Shown here: positions 1 through 7,007 of the stretch, in pieces
Layout: each line of letters starts with the position of its first letter
How positions within the stretch are numbered: the first letter of the stretch is position 1
Source of the DNA: Acetobacteraceae bacterium
Lineage (GTDB): Bacteria > Pseudomonadota > Alphaproteobacteria > Acetobacterales > Acetobacteraceae
Direction of reading: 5' to 3'
Assembly: GCA_003164305.1 (NCBI GenBank)
Contig: PLSZ01000070.1
Span: forward strand, 1-15,863
Length of the DNA: 15,863 bases
Notes under the pieces: model-generated
Seen by the model: only the letters and a program-made list of their open reading frames with translations
Databases searched by the model: none
What the model was told of the DNA's origin: nothing
Program-made: the position numbers and the translations under genes

Positions 1-438
1 ATGCAGGAAAACGCCCTGCACGGCTGGCGGCTGCCCGACGGCCAGCATATGCGCATGAGCGGTTATCCGACCAAGACCACTTCGCTGTCGTTCTCCAAAG
101 GCGGGAAGTGGCTGGCGAGCAGCGGCTCCGACGCGATGATCCTGTGGCCGTTCTTCGGCGGTGGCCCGATGGGCAAGGCGCCGATCGAACTGGCCGGCGG
201 CGACGGCATCAACTGCACGCAGGTCGCCAGCCACCCGAAAGACGAAATCGTGGCCGGAGGGTTCGAGGACGGCCTTGTCGTGGTCGCCGACATCGCCTCC
301 TCCCGCATCCTGCCAGTCGCGCCTCCTGGGCACGGCCCGGTCACGACGCTGGCGTGGAGCGCGGACGGTACGCGCCTGGCGATCGGGACGGAGAACGGTT
401 ACGCCGCGATCGTCGATTTCGCGCGGCGACCGGGATGA
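1..438 (+). CDS. WD40 repeat protein, C-terminal part (5' end outside window)
   Basis: This is the last 145 residues of a WD40 beta-propeller protein, cut by the window edge. The ATG at position 1 is probably an internal methionine, since the reading frame is open to the edge and the sequence starts mid-blade. Blade-like units are visible: residues about 25-50 (SLSFSKGGKWLASSGSDAMI then LW), about 70-97 (ASHPKDEIVAGGFEDGLVVV) and about 113-140 (TLAWSADGTRLAIGTENGYA). Each has the small-residue/D/G turn and hydrophobic strand pattern of WD40 repeats. Such propellers are protein-interaction scaffolds and the sequence gives no specific partner. The TGA stop lies 28 bp before the downstream aldo/keto reductase ATG, so the two may be co-transcribed. 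Confidence 0.8.
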   Translation: MQENALHGWRLPDGQHMRMSGYPTKTTSLSFSKGGKWLASSGSDAMILWPFFGGGPMGKAPIELAGGDGINCTQVASHPKDEIVAGGFEDGLVVVADIASSRILPVAPPGHGPVTTLAWSADGTRLAIGTENGYAAIVDFARRPG

Positions 439-466
439 TCGGTTCGCGCCGGTCGAGATTGCCAGA

Positions 467-1289
467 ATGACGCCCGAGCCCAACGCTACCTGGAAAGCCT
501 TGGACAAACTCGGCCTGGGGACCTTTCGCCTGACCGGCCCCGACCGGTCAGGCTGCGATCGAATGCGCGTTGGCGATGGGCTACCGGCACATCGACACCG
601 GTCAGATGTATGGCAATGAGGCGGAAGTTGGCGCCGCGATCGCCGCCTCCGGCATCCCGCGTGGCGAGATCTTCGTGACCAGCAAGGTCTGTCACACATT
701 GGCCTCGCCGGAAGAAGCGCGTGTATCGCTGGAGGAATCGCTTCGCCGCCTGCGCACCGATTATCTGGATTTATGCCTGATACACTGGCCGCGTATCGGC
801 CTCGACATCCCAGGCGTCCTGGAAATGCTGAGCCGCGCCCGGCAAGACGGCAAAACGCGGCGGATCGGTGTCGCGAATTTCCCGCTCCGGCTGCTGCGGA
901 TGGCGGTGGAGGACGTTCAGGCGCCGATCTTCTGCGACCAGGTTGAATACCACGTGCTGCTCGATCAAACGCCGCTCCTGACCTACCTGCGGGACCACGG
1001 TATGATTCTGGTCGCGCACGTTCCGTTGGCGCGAGGTCGCGTGATTGACCATCCCGTTCTGGCCGAGATCGCCGCGCGGCACCACGCGACACCAGCGCAG
1101 GTGGCGTTGAAATGGCTGCTGGATCAGGACGCGGTCGCGGCGATCCCCAAGGCTGGCCGCGAAGCCAGTCAGCGCGAAAATCTGGGCGCGATGCAAGTCC
1201 GGCTCGACGACACGGACCGCGCCAGGATCGCAGCGCTGCCGAAAGACCAACGTTTGGTGGATCCGCCCTTCGCGCCCCAATGGGACTGA
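467..1289 (+). pseudogene. Aldo/keto reductase gene, full length but with a one-base frameshift
   Basis: The gene encodes an NADPH-dependent aldo/keto reductase of the DkgA/DkgB type (TIM barrel, reducing aldehydes and ketones). The ATG at 467 opens with the family's N-terminal strand (KLGLGTFRLTGP). The frame then runs into non-homologous sequence at about 540. One frame over, the sequence resumes with PTGQAAIECALAMGYRHIDT and stays open to the TGA at 1287-1289. Skipping one base in the GGCCCCGACC stretch (about 536-545) restores a continuous 273-residue protein, the normal family length. In the repaired protein the catalytic tetrad is complete: Asp43 (HIDT), Tyr48 (MYGNE), Lys73 (TSK) and His106 (IHWP). 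A start at TTG 570 would drop the first barrel strand and is unlikely to be functional. It is either a recent pseudogene or a sequencing error; the intact remainder fits both. Confidence 0.85.
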
Positions 1290-1335
1290 TCACGGGGACT
1301 GATCACGGAGGGATTGATCGCGGGGACTGATCGCG
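1282..1335 (+). repeat. Four near-tandem copies of a 13-bp unit over the reductase stop codon
   Basis: The unit GGGACTGATCACG occurs at 1282-1294 and 1295-1307 (identical, head to tail). After a 2-bp gap it recurs as GGGATTGATCGCG at 1310-1322 and GGGACTGATCGCG at 1323-1335. The first copy contains the TGA stop of the aldo/keto reductase. The core TGATCA in the first two copies is palindromic. The rest of the 129-bp gap to the next gene (1336-1418) shows only a ribosome binding site near its end. Confidence 0.85.
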
Positions 1336-1418
1336 CGGCATTGACCACGCCTCGCCCGCCCCGTTAGCGTCCGCCGAGCCACTGTCGCCACTCGCGACCC
1401 AAAAAATGAGGAAACTCC

Positions 1419-2720
1419 ATGATATCCGCTCGATTCGTGTTCGCGTGCCTGTTGCTGACCGGGGTGACCGCCCAGGCCGATCCACTGCCGAAAGTGGCGG
1501 AAGCCAGCAACATGACGATCATCGGACACAGCGATCTGAACGGTGCCGGCAAAGGCGGCGAGGGCCTCGCACTGCGGCAATACCCCGATGGCCGACGGAT
1601 CCTGTTCCTGGCGCACGAGTCAGGGCCGATGTGCGTCAGCATAGTCGATGTGACAAAGCCGGACGATCCCAAGGTCGTGAAACAGATCCCCGTGGACGGC
1701 GCGGATCTGCGCTGCAACTCGTTGGGCATTTCCGGAACCACGCTCGCGGTCGCGCATCAGACCGACAAACCGGGCCAACCCGGCGCGGGAATGGATGTTT
1801 ACGATGTCGCCGATCCGGCCAACCCGAAGAAACTCTCGCATTTCGACACGTCCGGTCCGCATTCGCGCGGCGTACATTATCTTTGGTACGCCGAGGGTCC
1901 CTACGCGTATCTGTCGACCGGCGCGAAGGACTTCACGCCGCACAATCAACTGGATGACCAGTTCCTGATGATCGTCGATCTGACCGATCCGTCGCATCCG
2001 AAGGAGGCCGGCCGCTGGTGGATGCCCGGCACGCGGGTCGGCGACAAGGAGCCGGCGCCGCCTCGGGTACAAACGTTCGATTCCGGCATTCGCATGCACA
2101 CGCCGACCATCGCCGCCGACACGCCAAACCGCCTCTATGTCGGTTGGATCGACGGCGGCTGGTTCATCCTGGACACGACCGACAAGGCGCATCCGAAAGT
2201 GGTCGCGCACCGTTCCTGGCAATCGCAGGACGTCGGCTTCGCGCACACCGTGCTGGCGATCCCATCGCGCCACCTCGCGATCCAAACCGAGGAAGCCACG
2301 TCCACGAATTGCAAGGATTGGCCAAAGCGTGACTGGGTCTGGGACATCGGCAACGAGAAAGCGCCGATCGCATTATCGGTATTGCCGCCGCCGGCGGATT
2401 TCGACGCGTTGTGTAAAGCGGGCGGTCGCTTCGGCGCGCACAATATCCATCAGAACCGGCCCGATGGCACGGCGGCGCACCTGACGAAGACCGTCGTTGG
2501 CAGCTTCTTCAACGGCGGCGTGCGCGCTTACTCGATTGAGAACCCGCACGCGCCGGTGGAAATCGGCTATCTGGTGGACGCCGCGCCGCCCGGCAACGCG
2601 ACCCATACGATCCAGATCAACGATGTCTACGTGGATGAGCACGGCCTGATCTATGCCAACGACCGGCTGAGCGGCGGCCTCGACATCATCCGCTACACCG
2701 GATCGGTGCCGCTGGAGTAA
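1419..2720 (+). CDS. Secreted LVIVD repeat-containing protein
   Basis: This 433-residue protein has a clear Sec signal peptide: short basic start (MISAR), hydrophobic core (FVFACLLLTGV), likely cleavage after TAQA at residue 20. The mature part shows recurring LVIVD-type units, for example CVSIVDVTKPDDPKVV, MDVYDVADPANPKKLSHF, FLMIVDLTDPSHPKEAGRW and WFILDTTDKAHPKVVAH. These are the D-x-x-x-P-x-x-P-K turns typical of LVIVD beta-propellers in bacterial surface or periplasmic proteins. The C-terminal third carries conserved-looking His, Asn and Asp residues (GAHNIHQNR, ATHTIQINDVYVDEHGLIY). The start is supported by a GAGGAAA ribosome site at about 1406-1412. The biochemical role of this family is not known to me. 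No lipobox and no membrane anchor other than the signal peptide are visible. Confidence 0.8.
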   Translation: MISARFVFACLLLTGVTAQADPLPKVAEASNMTIIGHSDLNGAGKGGEGLALRQYPDGRRILFLAHESGPMCVSIVDVTKPDDPKVVKQIPVDGADLRCNSLGISGTTLAVAHQTDKPGQPGAGMDVYDVADPANPKKLSHFDTSGPHSRGVHYLWYAEGPYAYLSTGAKDFTPHNQLDDQFLMIVDLTDPSHPKEAGRWWMPGTRVGDKEPAPPRVQTFDSGIRMHTPTIAADTPNRLYVGWIDGGWFILDTTDKAHPKVVAHRSWQSQDVGFAHTVLAIPSRHLAIQTEEATSTNCKDWPKRDWVWDIGNEKAPIALSVLPPPADFDALCKAGGRFGAHNIHQNRPDGTAAHLTKTVVGSFFNGGVRAYSIENPHAPVEIGYLVDAAPPGNATHTIQINDVYVDEHGLIYANDRLSGGLDIIRYTGSVPLE

Positions 2721-2787
2721 GCGCGCCCGGAACCTCCGTCGCGGGTGACGTTAAGCGCGGTCTCGCACCGCCCCTCGCGCGTCCGGG

Positions 2788-2812
2788 ATACGCACCCTAT
2801 TTAAGTGCGTAT
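2788..2812 (+). promoter_or_regulatory. 8-bp perfect inverted repeat in the yciA leader
   Basis: ATACGCAC (2788-2795) and GTGCGTAT (2805-2812) pair perfectly around a 9-base AT-rich loop (CCTATTTAA). The palindrome ends 7 bases before the AGGAGG ribosome site of the thioesterase gene. It could be an operator bound by a dimeric regulator or an RNA hairpin next to the ribosome site. The lack of a T-run argues against a simple terminator. Confidence 0.45.
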
Positions 2813-2833
2813 ATCCATCAGGAGGTTTTGGCG

Positions 2834-3223
2834 ATGTCCGACGATCATCCCCATCCGCGTGGCGAGTTATCGTTGCGCACCGTCGCGATGCCGGCCGACA
2901 CCAACCCCGCCGGCGATATTTTCGGCGGCTGGATCATGTCGCTGATGGATCTGGCCGCCGGTGTCGCCGCGAGTTCCGAGGCCAAGGGCCGCGTCGTGAC
3001 CGCCGCCGTCTCCAACCTCAGTTTCATCCGCCCGGTGAAAGTCGGCGACGTCGTCTGCGTCTACACCACAGTGAACCGCGTCGGCCGCACATCGATCACG
3101 CTTGGTGTCGAAACCTGGGTGCTGCGGCGCGGCCAGGGCGAAAGGGTGCGCGTCACCGCGGCGGAGTTCGTACTCGTCGCGGTGGACGAGGACGGTCAGC
3201 CACGCGAAGTGAGGCTGGCGTAG
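2834..3223 (+). CDS. yciA: YciA-type acyl-CoA thioesterase (hotdog fold)
   Basis: The gene encodes a 129-residue single hotdog-domain thioesterase that hydrolyses acyl-CoA to free acid and CoA in the cytoplasm. The YciA signature is strong: TVAMPADTNPAGDIFGGWIM then SLMDLAAG (about residues 16-43) holds the conserved Asp39 at the start of the hotdog helix. It is followed by RVVTAAVSNLSFIRPVKVGD and the strand VETWVLRR. YciA proteins act on a broad range of acyl chain lengths and are usually multimeric. The ATG at 2834 is preferred because AGGAGG (2820-2825) sits 8 bases upstream; the in-frame TTG at 2828 would leave only 2 bases. The gene is preceded by a palindrome and followed by a probable terminator, so it looks monocistronic. 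Confidence 0.9.
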   Translation: MSDDHPHPRGELSLRTVAMPADTNPAGDIFGGWIMSLMDLAAGVAASSEAKGRVVTAAVSNLSFIRPVKVGDVVCVYTTVNRVGRTSITLGVETWVLRRGQGERVRVTAAEFVLVAVDEDGQPREVRLA

Positions 3224-3246
3224 GGCTAAAGGCCGGCTGCTTTTTT
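3213..3246 (+). terminator. Probable Rho-independent terminator of yciA
   Basis: GGCTGGC (3213-3219) can pair with GCCGGCT (3232-3238), 7 bp including two G-U pairs, around a 12-base loop that contains the TAG stop codon. Two bases later comes a run of six T (3241-3246). The stem overlaps the last codons of the gene. The weak part is the G-U pairing, so this is probable rather than certain. Confidence 0.5.
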
Positions 3247-3290
3247 CTGCCGTCACCACCGGGGAATCCATCGTCACCACCGATGTTTAT

Positions 3291-3323
3291 CGTCATCGCC
3301 GGGCTTGACCCGGTGATCTCTCG
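3291..3323 (+). repeat. Solo hairpin arm of the dispersed inverted-repeat family
   Basis: The 28 bases from 3291 form a hairpin with stem ATCGCCGGG/CCCGGTGAT and loop CTTGA, preceded by CGTC and followed by TCTCG. They match 22 of 28 positions of the left arm of the element at 14627, and the following TCTCG is also shared. Differences in the stem retain pairing (mostly Watson-Crick, one G-U). No convincing right arm follows. The rest of the 222-bp gap up to the GST gene shows only GTCACCACCG repeats near 3252 and 3272 and the palindrome listed next. Confidence 0.65.
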
Positions 3324-3398
3324 CCGCACGTCCCGCGCGAGATGGGTCACCTCCCCAGCTTGACCGCACGGCCACTCCTGAGAAGATGGTCTCGCGGT

Positions 3399-3419
3399 TG
3401 ATTCGGACCCGCCGAATCA
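3399..3419 (+). promoter_or_regulatory. 8-bp perfect inverted repeat upstream of the GST gene
   Basis: TGATTCGG (3399-3406) and CCGAATCA (3412-3419) pair perfectly around ACCCG. The palindrome lies 26 bp before the GST start and so falls in the leader or promoter region. It could be an operator or a leader hairpin; no regulator gene is adjacent to suggest which. Confidence 0.4.
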
Positions 3420-3445
3420 TGATGCACTGACAACGAGGAAACCCG

Positions 3446-4054
3446 ATGCTCCGAATTTACGGCTCCGCCCGTTCGCGTGCCCTTCGCACGTTGTGGATGA
3501 CCTTCGAACTCGGCATTCCGTACGAGCACGAGGATATCCTTCCCCGCGCGCCCGTGGTCAAATCGCCCGAGTTCCTGGCGATGAATCCCAACGCCCAGGT
3601 GCCGGTGATCGATGACGACGGATTCGTGCTGTGCGAGTCCATGGCGATCAACTTCTACCTCGCCAAAAAACACAACAGCCCGCTGTATCCCTCCGGCCCG
3701 CGCAACGAAGCCCTGGCCCTGCAATGGAGCCTCTGGGAAACCGACAAGCTGGACCGGCAACTGGTCAACTATGTCAACAACACCATCGCCCTCCCCGAAG
3801 CCGAGCGTAACAAGTCCATCGCCGACGCCGCCTGGGCCGCCGTCGTGCCGGCGCTCGACGCGCTTAATATGTCTCTGGGCAAAACGCGCTGGCTCGCCGG
3901 TGACGACTTTTCGGTCGCGGACCTGAACGTCGCGGGCGCGCTGTATCGCGCTTTGTCGATGGACCTGAGCCGTTGGCCGGCCGTGGCGGAATGGCTCACG
4001 CGATGCTGGGAGCGGCCGGCCGCGAAAAAGGCACGCGCGATGCGGGAGGGCTGA
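3446..4054 (+). CDS. Glutathione S-transferase family protein
   Basis: This is a 202-residue soluble protein with the two-domain GST layout. The N-terminal thioredoxin-like domain (about 1-75) contains the SARSRALRT glutathione-site helix start at 7-15. It also has NPNAQVPV (47-54, with the cis-proline Pro53) and the glutathione-contacting Glu64-Ser65 in LCESMAI. The alpha-helical C-terminal domain (about 90-200) carries the family motif WLAGDDFSVADLNVAGAL. GSTs conjugate glutathione to electrophiles or act as glutathione-dependent isomerases and reductases; the substrate cannot be read from sequence. The catalytic position appears to be Ser or Arg (Ser7-Ser10 region), not Cys. A GAGGAAA ribosome site precedes the ATG at 3446. 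The gene is 63 bp upstream of the iminopeptidase and may share its transcript. Confidence 0.88.
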   Translation: MLRIYGSARSRALRTLWMTFELGIPYEHEDILPRAPVVKSPEFLAMNPNAQVPVIDDDGFVLCESMAINFYLAKKHNSPLYPSGPRNEALALQWSLWETDKLDRQLVNYVNNTIALPEAERNKSIADAAWAAVVPALDALNMSLGKTRWLAGDDFSVADLNVAGALYRALSMDLSRWPAVAEWLTRCWERPAAKKARAMREG

Positions 4055-4117
4055 CGCCGATCGGCGGCGCGGATTACCTGTTTCGTCCGCCCGCCGACGG
4101 CTATACGATCCCCGACG

Positions 4118-5068
4118 ATGCCCAGAGGCGACCTTTTCCCCGAGATCGGCCCCTTCGAGACCGGCTACCTGCCGCTCTCGACCTCCCACGTGATGTACTG
4201 GGAGCAGGCGGGCAATCCGCGCGGCTTCCCGGTGCTGTTCCTGCACGGTGGACCGGGCGCCGGCGCCGGCGCTGTGCATCGCCGGTTCTTCGACCCGGCG
4301 TTCTGGCGCATCGTCATCTTCGACCAGCGCGGCGCCGGCCGGTCGCGTCCGATGGGCGGCCTTGAAAACAACACGACACCGCATCTCGTTGACGATATCG
4401 AGCAGCTTCGCATCCATCTCGGCGTCGATCGCTGGCTGCTGTTCGGCGGGTCCTGGGGATCGACATTGGCGCTGGCCTACGCGCAGACCCATCCTCAGCG
4501 CGTCGCGGCTTGCGTGCTGCGCGGGATCTTTCTCGGCCGCCCGTCCGAGGTGAACTGGTTTCTGCACGGCATCGCCACCGTGTTTCCCGACGCGCACGCT
4601 CAGTTCGTGGGGCACCTGCCTGAAAACGAGCGGCACGATCTGCTTGGTTCGTTTCTGCGGCGCCTGACGGATCCCGATCCCGCGATCCACATGCCGGCCG
4701 CGCGCGCATGGTCGATTTTCGAGGGCACGTGCAGCACCTTGCTGCCAAGCCCCGACACCATCACGACCTTCGCGCAGGATCGCACCGCCCTCGGCCTGGC
4801 GCGGATCGAGGCGTGGTACTTCGCGAACAACCTGTTCCTGCCACCGGGCGGGTTGCTCGCGCACATGGACCGGGTCCGCAACATTCCGGCGGAGATCGTG
4901 CAAGGCCGTTACGACATGATCTGCCCGGCGACGACGGCGTTCGAATTGGCGAATGCGTGGCGGGGCGCGAGGCTGACCGTGGTACCCGACGCTGGGCATT
5001 CGGCGCTGGAGCCGGGCATTCGGCGGGCTTTGGTCGCGGCAGTGGAACGATGCCGCGATCTGCGATAG
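4118..5068 (+). CDS. pip: Proline iminopeptidase (alpha/beta hydrolase, family S33)
   Basis: The gene encodes a 316-residue cytoplasmic prolyl aminopeptidase, which removes N-terminal proline from peptides. The alpha/beta-hydrolase motifs are all visible: the oxyanion-hole motif HGGPGAG (43-49), the DQRGAGRS signature of the Pip family (69-76), the nucleophile elbow GGSWGS with Ser112, Asp266 in GRYDMICP and His294 in DAGHSALEP. The helical cap lies between about 130 and 240. Length and motif order fit full-length Pip of proteobacteria (about 315 residues). The ATG at 4118 is the most upstream start that keeps the conserved GYLPLS N-terminus; no strong ribosome site is visible, only a purine-poor leader. 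It is followed after 12 bp by the LtnD-like gene, probably as the first gene of a three-gene operon. Confidence 0.92.
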   Translation: MPRGDLFPEIGPFETGYLPLSTSHVMYWEQAGNPRGFPVLFLHGGPGAGAGAVHRRFFDPAFWRIVIFDQRGAGRSRPMGGLENNTTPHLVDDIEQLRIHLGVDRWLLFGGSWGSTLALAYAQTHPQRVAACVLRGIFLGRPSEVNWFLHGIATVFPDAHAQFVGHLPENERHDLLGSFLRRLTDPDPAIHMPAARAWSIFEGTCSTLLPSPDTITTFAQDRTALGLARIEAWYFANNLFLPPGGLLAHMDRVRNIPAEIVQGRYDMICPATTAFELANAWRGARLTVVPDAGHSALEPGIRRALVAAVERCRDLR

Positions 5069-5080
5069 GGAGAAACAAAA

Positions 5081-5971
5081 ATGAAAGTCGGCGTGATAGG
5101 CCTCGGATCCATGGGAATGGGGGCCGCGTTGAACTTGCATCGCAAGGGTCACGATGTGACCGGCTGCGAGCCTCGGGAAAGCGCGCGGGACGAATTCGCG
5201 GCCTCCCAGGGCCGTTCTGTTGCGTCATCCGATCAACTGCCGGCCGATCTGGAAGCGGTCGTGGTATTCGTGATCAACGCCGCGCAGACTGAGGACGTGC
5301 TGTTCGGTCCGAAAGGTTGCCTGAACAAACTGAATAAAGGCGCGGTCGTTCTGTGCTGCTCCACGGTATCGCCCGACGTCGCGCGGTCATTGGGAAAGCG
5401 GATCGAGGAAGCCGGCTTTCTGATGCTTGATTCACCGGTGTCCGGCGGCAAATCTGGCGCGGCGGCCGGAACGATGACGGTCATGGGCTCCGGTTCCGAT
5501 GCGGCGTTCGCCAAAGCAGAGCTGGTGCTGCAAGCGATTTCCACGAAGATCTGGCGGTTGGGCTCGGAAATCGGCGTCGGCAGCACGGTGAAGATGGTCA
5601 ACCAGTTGCTCGCGGGCGTGCATATCGCGACGGCGGCGGAGGCGCTGGCTCTGGGCATTCGCGCCGGGGCCGATCCGAGGAGGCTGTTCGAGGTTATTTC
5701 GGAATCGGCCGGAAGTTCCTGGATGTGGCAAAATCGTGTGCCGCATATTCTGGCGGGGGACGATTCGCCGTCCTCGGCGGTCAATATCTTCGTCAAGGAT
5801 CTGGGGATCGTGCTGGATCAGGCGCGTGGATTGACGTTCCCGTTGCCGATGGCATCGGCGGCGCATCAATTGTTCCTCGCCGCGGCGGCGAATGGGCAGG
5901 GACTGAAGGATGACTCGTTCGTGATCCGCGTCTGGGAAGCGCTGGCGGGGATCGAGCTACCGAAAGGTTAA
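5081..5971 (+). CDS. ltnD: NAD-dependent beta-hydroxyacid dehydrogenase, L-threonate dehydrogenase-like
   Basis: This 296-residue enzyme belongs to the 3-hydroxyisobutyrate dehydrogenase family and most resembles LtnD, which oxidises L-threonate at C2. The Rossmann motif GLGSMG is at 7-12. The substrate-binding DSPVSGG is at 117-123 and the catalytic Lys171 sits in GSTVKMVNQLLAGVHIA. LtnD-type features are the NAAQTEDVLFG segment (66-76), AGSSWMWQNR and the C-terminal NIFVKDLGIVLDQA plus FPLPMASAA stretches. The rest of a threonate pathway (a DUF1537 kinase, aldolase and isomerase) is not in the window, so the substrate could be another beta-hydroxyacid. The start at 5081 is supported by a GGGAGA ribosome site at 5069-5074. 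Spacing of 12 bp upstream and 5 bp downstream indicates an operon. Confidence 0.85.
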   Translation: MKVGVIGLGSMGMGAALNLHRKGHDVTGCEPRESARDEFAASQGRSVASSDQLPADLEAVVVFVINAAQTEDVLFGPKGCLNKLNKGAVVLCCSTVSPDVARSLGKRIEEAGFLMLDSPVSGGKSGAAAGTMTVMGSGSDAAFAKAELVLQAISTKIWRLGSEIGVGSTVKMVNQLLAGVHIATAAEALALGIRAGADPRRLFEVISESAGSSWMWQNRVPHILAGDDSPSSAVNIFVKDLGIVLDQARGLTFPLPMASAAHQLFLAAAANGQGLKDDSFVIRVWEALAGIELPKG

Positions 5972-5976
5972 GTGGG

Positions 5977-6999
5977 ATGCTGGCGGTCCGCGTCAATCAG
6001 TGGATGCCGTATCGCGACCTTCAGGTCGAAGATGTCGCCGATCCGGTGCCTGGCCCGGGCGAAGTGCGCATCGCGGTCCATTACGCCGGCGTGTCTTTCG
6101 CGACGAGCCTGGTGACTGAAGGAAAGTATCAACGGAAACCACCATTGCCGTTCTCGCCGGGCACCGAGGTCGCGGGCGTGATCGATTTGGTTGGCTCCGG
6201 CGTCACGCGGTTCAAACCAGGCGATCGCGTGGTCGCCGGGATCGATTGGGGCGGTCATGCCGAATACGCGGTCACCGATGCCAGCACCGCGTATCTTTTG
6301 CCCGATGAACTGCCATTCGATATCGCACCGTCTCTGCCGGCGTCCTACGGCACGTCCTGCGCCGCTTTGGACCAGCGCGCGCGGCTCCAGCCGGGCGAAA
6401 CGCTGCTGGTTCACGGCGCGGCGGGCGCGGTTGGGCTCGCGGCGGTGGAGATCGGCAACGCACTTGGCGCGACCGTGGTGGCCACCGCGTCGACCGAGGA
6501 AAAGCTCGCTCTGGCGCGGTCGCACGGCGCCGATCGTACGGTGCTGTTCCCCTCCGCGACGGCGTTGGCGGAACTGAAGGCGATGCTGCCTGGTGGCGCT
6601 CAGGTGGTGTTCGATCCGATCGGCGGCGACGCGTTCGACTTGTCGTTGCGTTGTGTCGCCAACAGCGGACGTATCCTGGTAATCGGCTTCGCGGGAGGCC
6701 GCGTGCAACAGATCCCAGCGAACATCATCCTGGTCAAGGACGTCGCGATTCTGGGGTTTAACTTCGGAAGTTATACGGGGTGGACTCGCGACACCAGCCG
6801 GAGAAGCACGCATGGTCCCGAGATGCATGCCGTGATGGAGCAACTTTTCGCGTGGTTCAAAGAAGGGAAAATCAAACCGGTTACGTCCCACCGCTTTCCG
6901 TTGAGCGAATATCGGAAGGCGATGGCAACGGTTTTGAGCCGACGTTCGATGGGGAAAGTGGTACTGGAGATGCCGGTCGTTGCGCGCTCCGCCGCGTAA
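5977..6999 (+). CDS. Zinc-independent NADPH:quinone oxidoreductase (MDR superfamily)
   Basis: This is a 340-residue medium-chain reductase of the quinone oxidoreductase group. The N-terminal GroES-like domain (about 1-125) carries GVSFATSLVTEGKYQ then PFSPGTEVAG, where zinc-dependent relatives would have Cys and His ligands; these are absent. The cofactor domain contains the NADP-binding VHGAAGAVG motif (about 147-155) and the FDPIGGDAF strand. The C-terminus (LSRRSMGKVVLEM) is typical for NADPH:quinone oxidoreductases. Such enzymes reduce quinones or unsaturated carbonyls by one or two electrons; the physiological substrate is not evident. The ATG at 5977 follows the previous stop by 5 bp, so the gene is almost certainly co-transcribed with it. 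It ends 8 bp from the convergent glycosyltransferase gene and no terminator is visible between them. Confidence 0.9.
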   Translation: MLAVRVNQWMPYRDLQVEDVADPVPGPGEVRIAVHYAGVSFATSLVTEGKYQRKPPLPFSPGTEVAGVIDLVGSGVTRFKPGDRVVAGIDWGGHAEYAVTDASTAYLLPDELPFDIAPSLPASYGTSCAALDQRARLQPGETLLVHGAAGAVGLAAVEIGNALGATVVATASTEEKLALARSHGADRTVLFPSATALAELKAMLPGGAQVVFDPIGGDAFDLSLRCVANSGRILVIGFAGGRVQQIPANIILVKDVAILGFNFGSYTGWTRDTSRRSTHGPEMHAVMEQLFAWFKEGKIKPVTSHRFPLSEYRKAMATVLSRRSMGKVVLEMPVVARSAA

Positions 7000-7007
7000 G
7001 AGCGTTG

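Noticed and set aside
530..575. Programmed ribosomal frameshift in the aldo/keto reductase
   Set aside because: There is no slippery heptamer or obvious downstream pseudoknot, and this enzyme family is not known to use recoding. A mutation or sequencing error is simpler.
3347..5152. 601-codon open frame on the minus strand
   Set aside because: It lies antisense to GST, pip and the start of the ltnD-like gene, all of which have complete family motifs. Its translation is rich in Arg, His and Gly with no recognisable domain, typical of GC-rich antisense frames.
5968..6891. 307-codon open frame on the minus strand
   Set aside because: It is antisense to the quinone oxidoreductase, which has all its family motifs. 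The translated sequence shows no domain.
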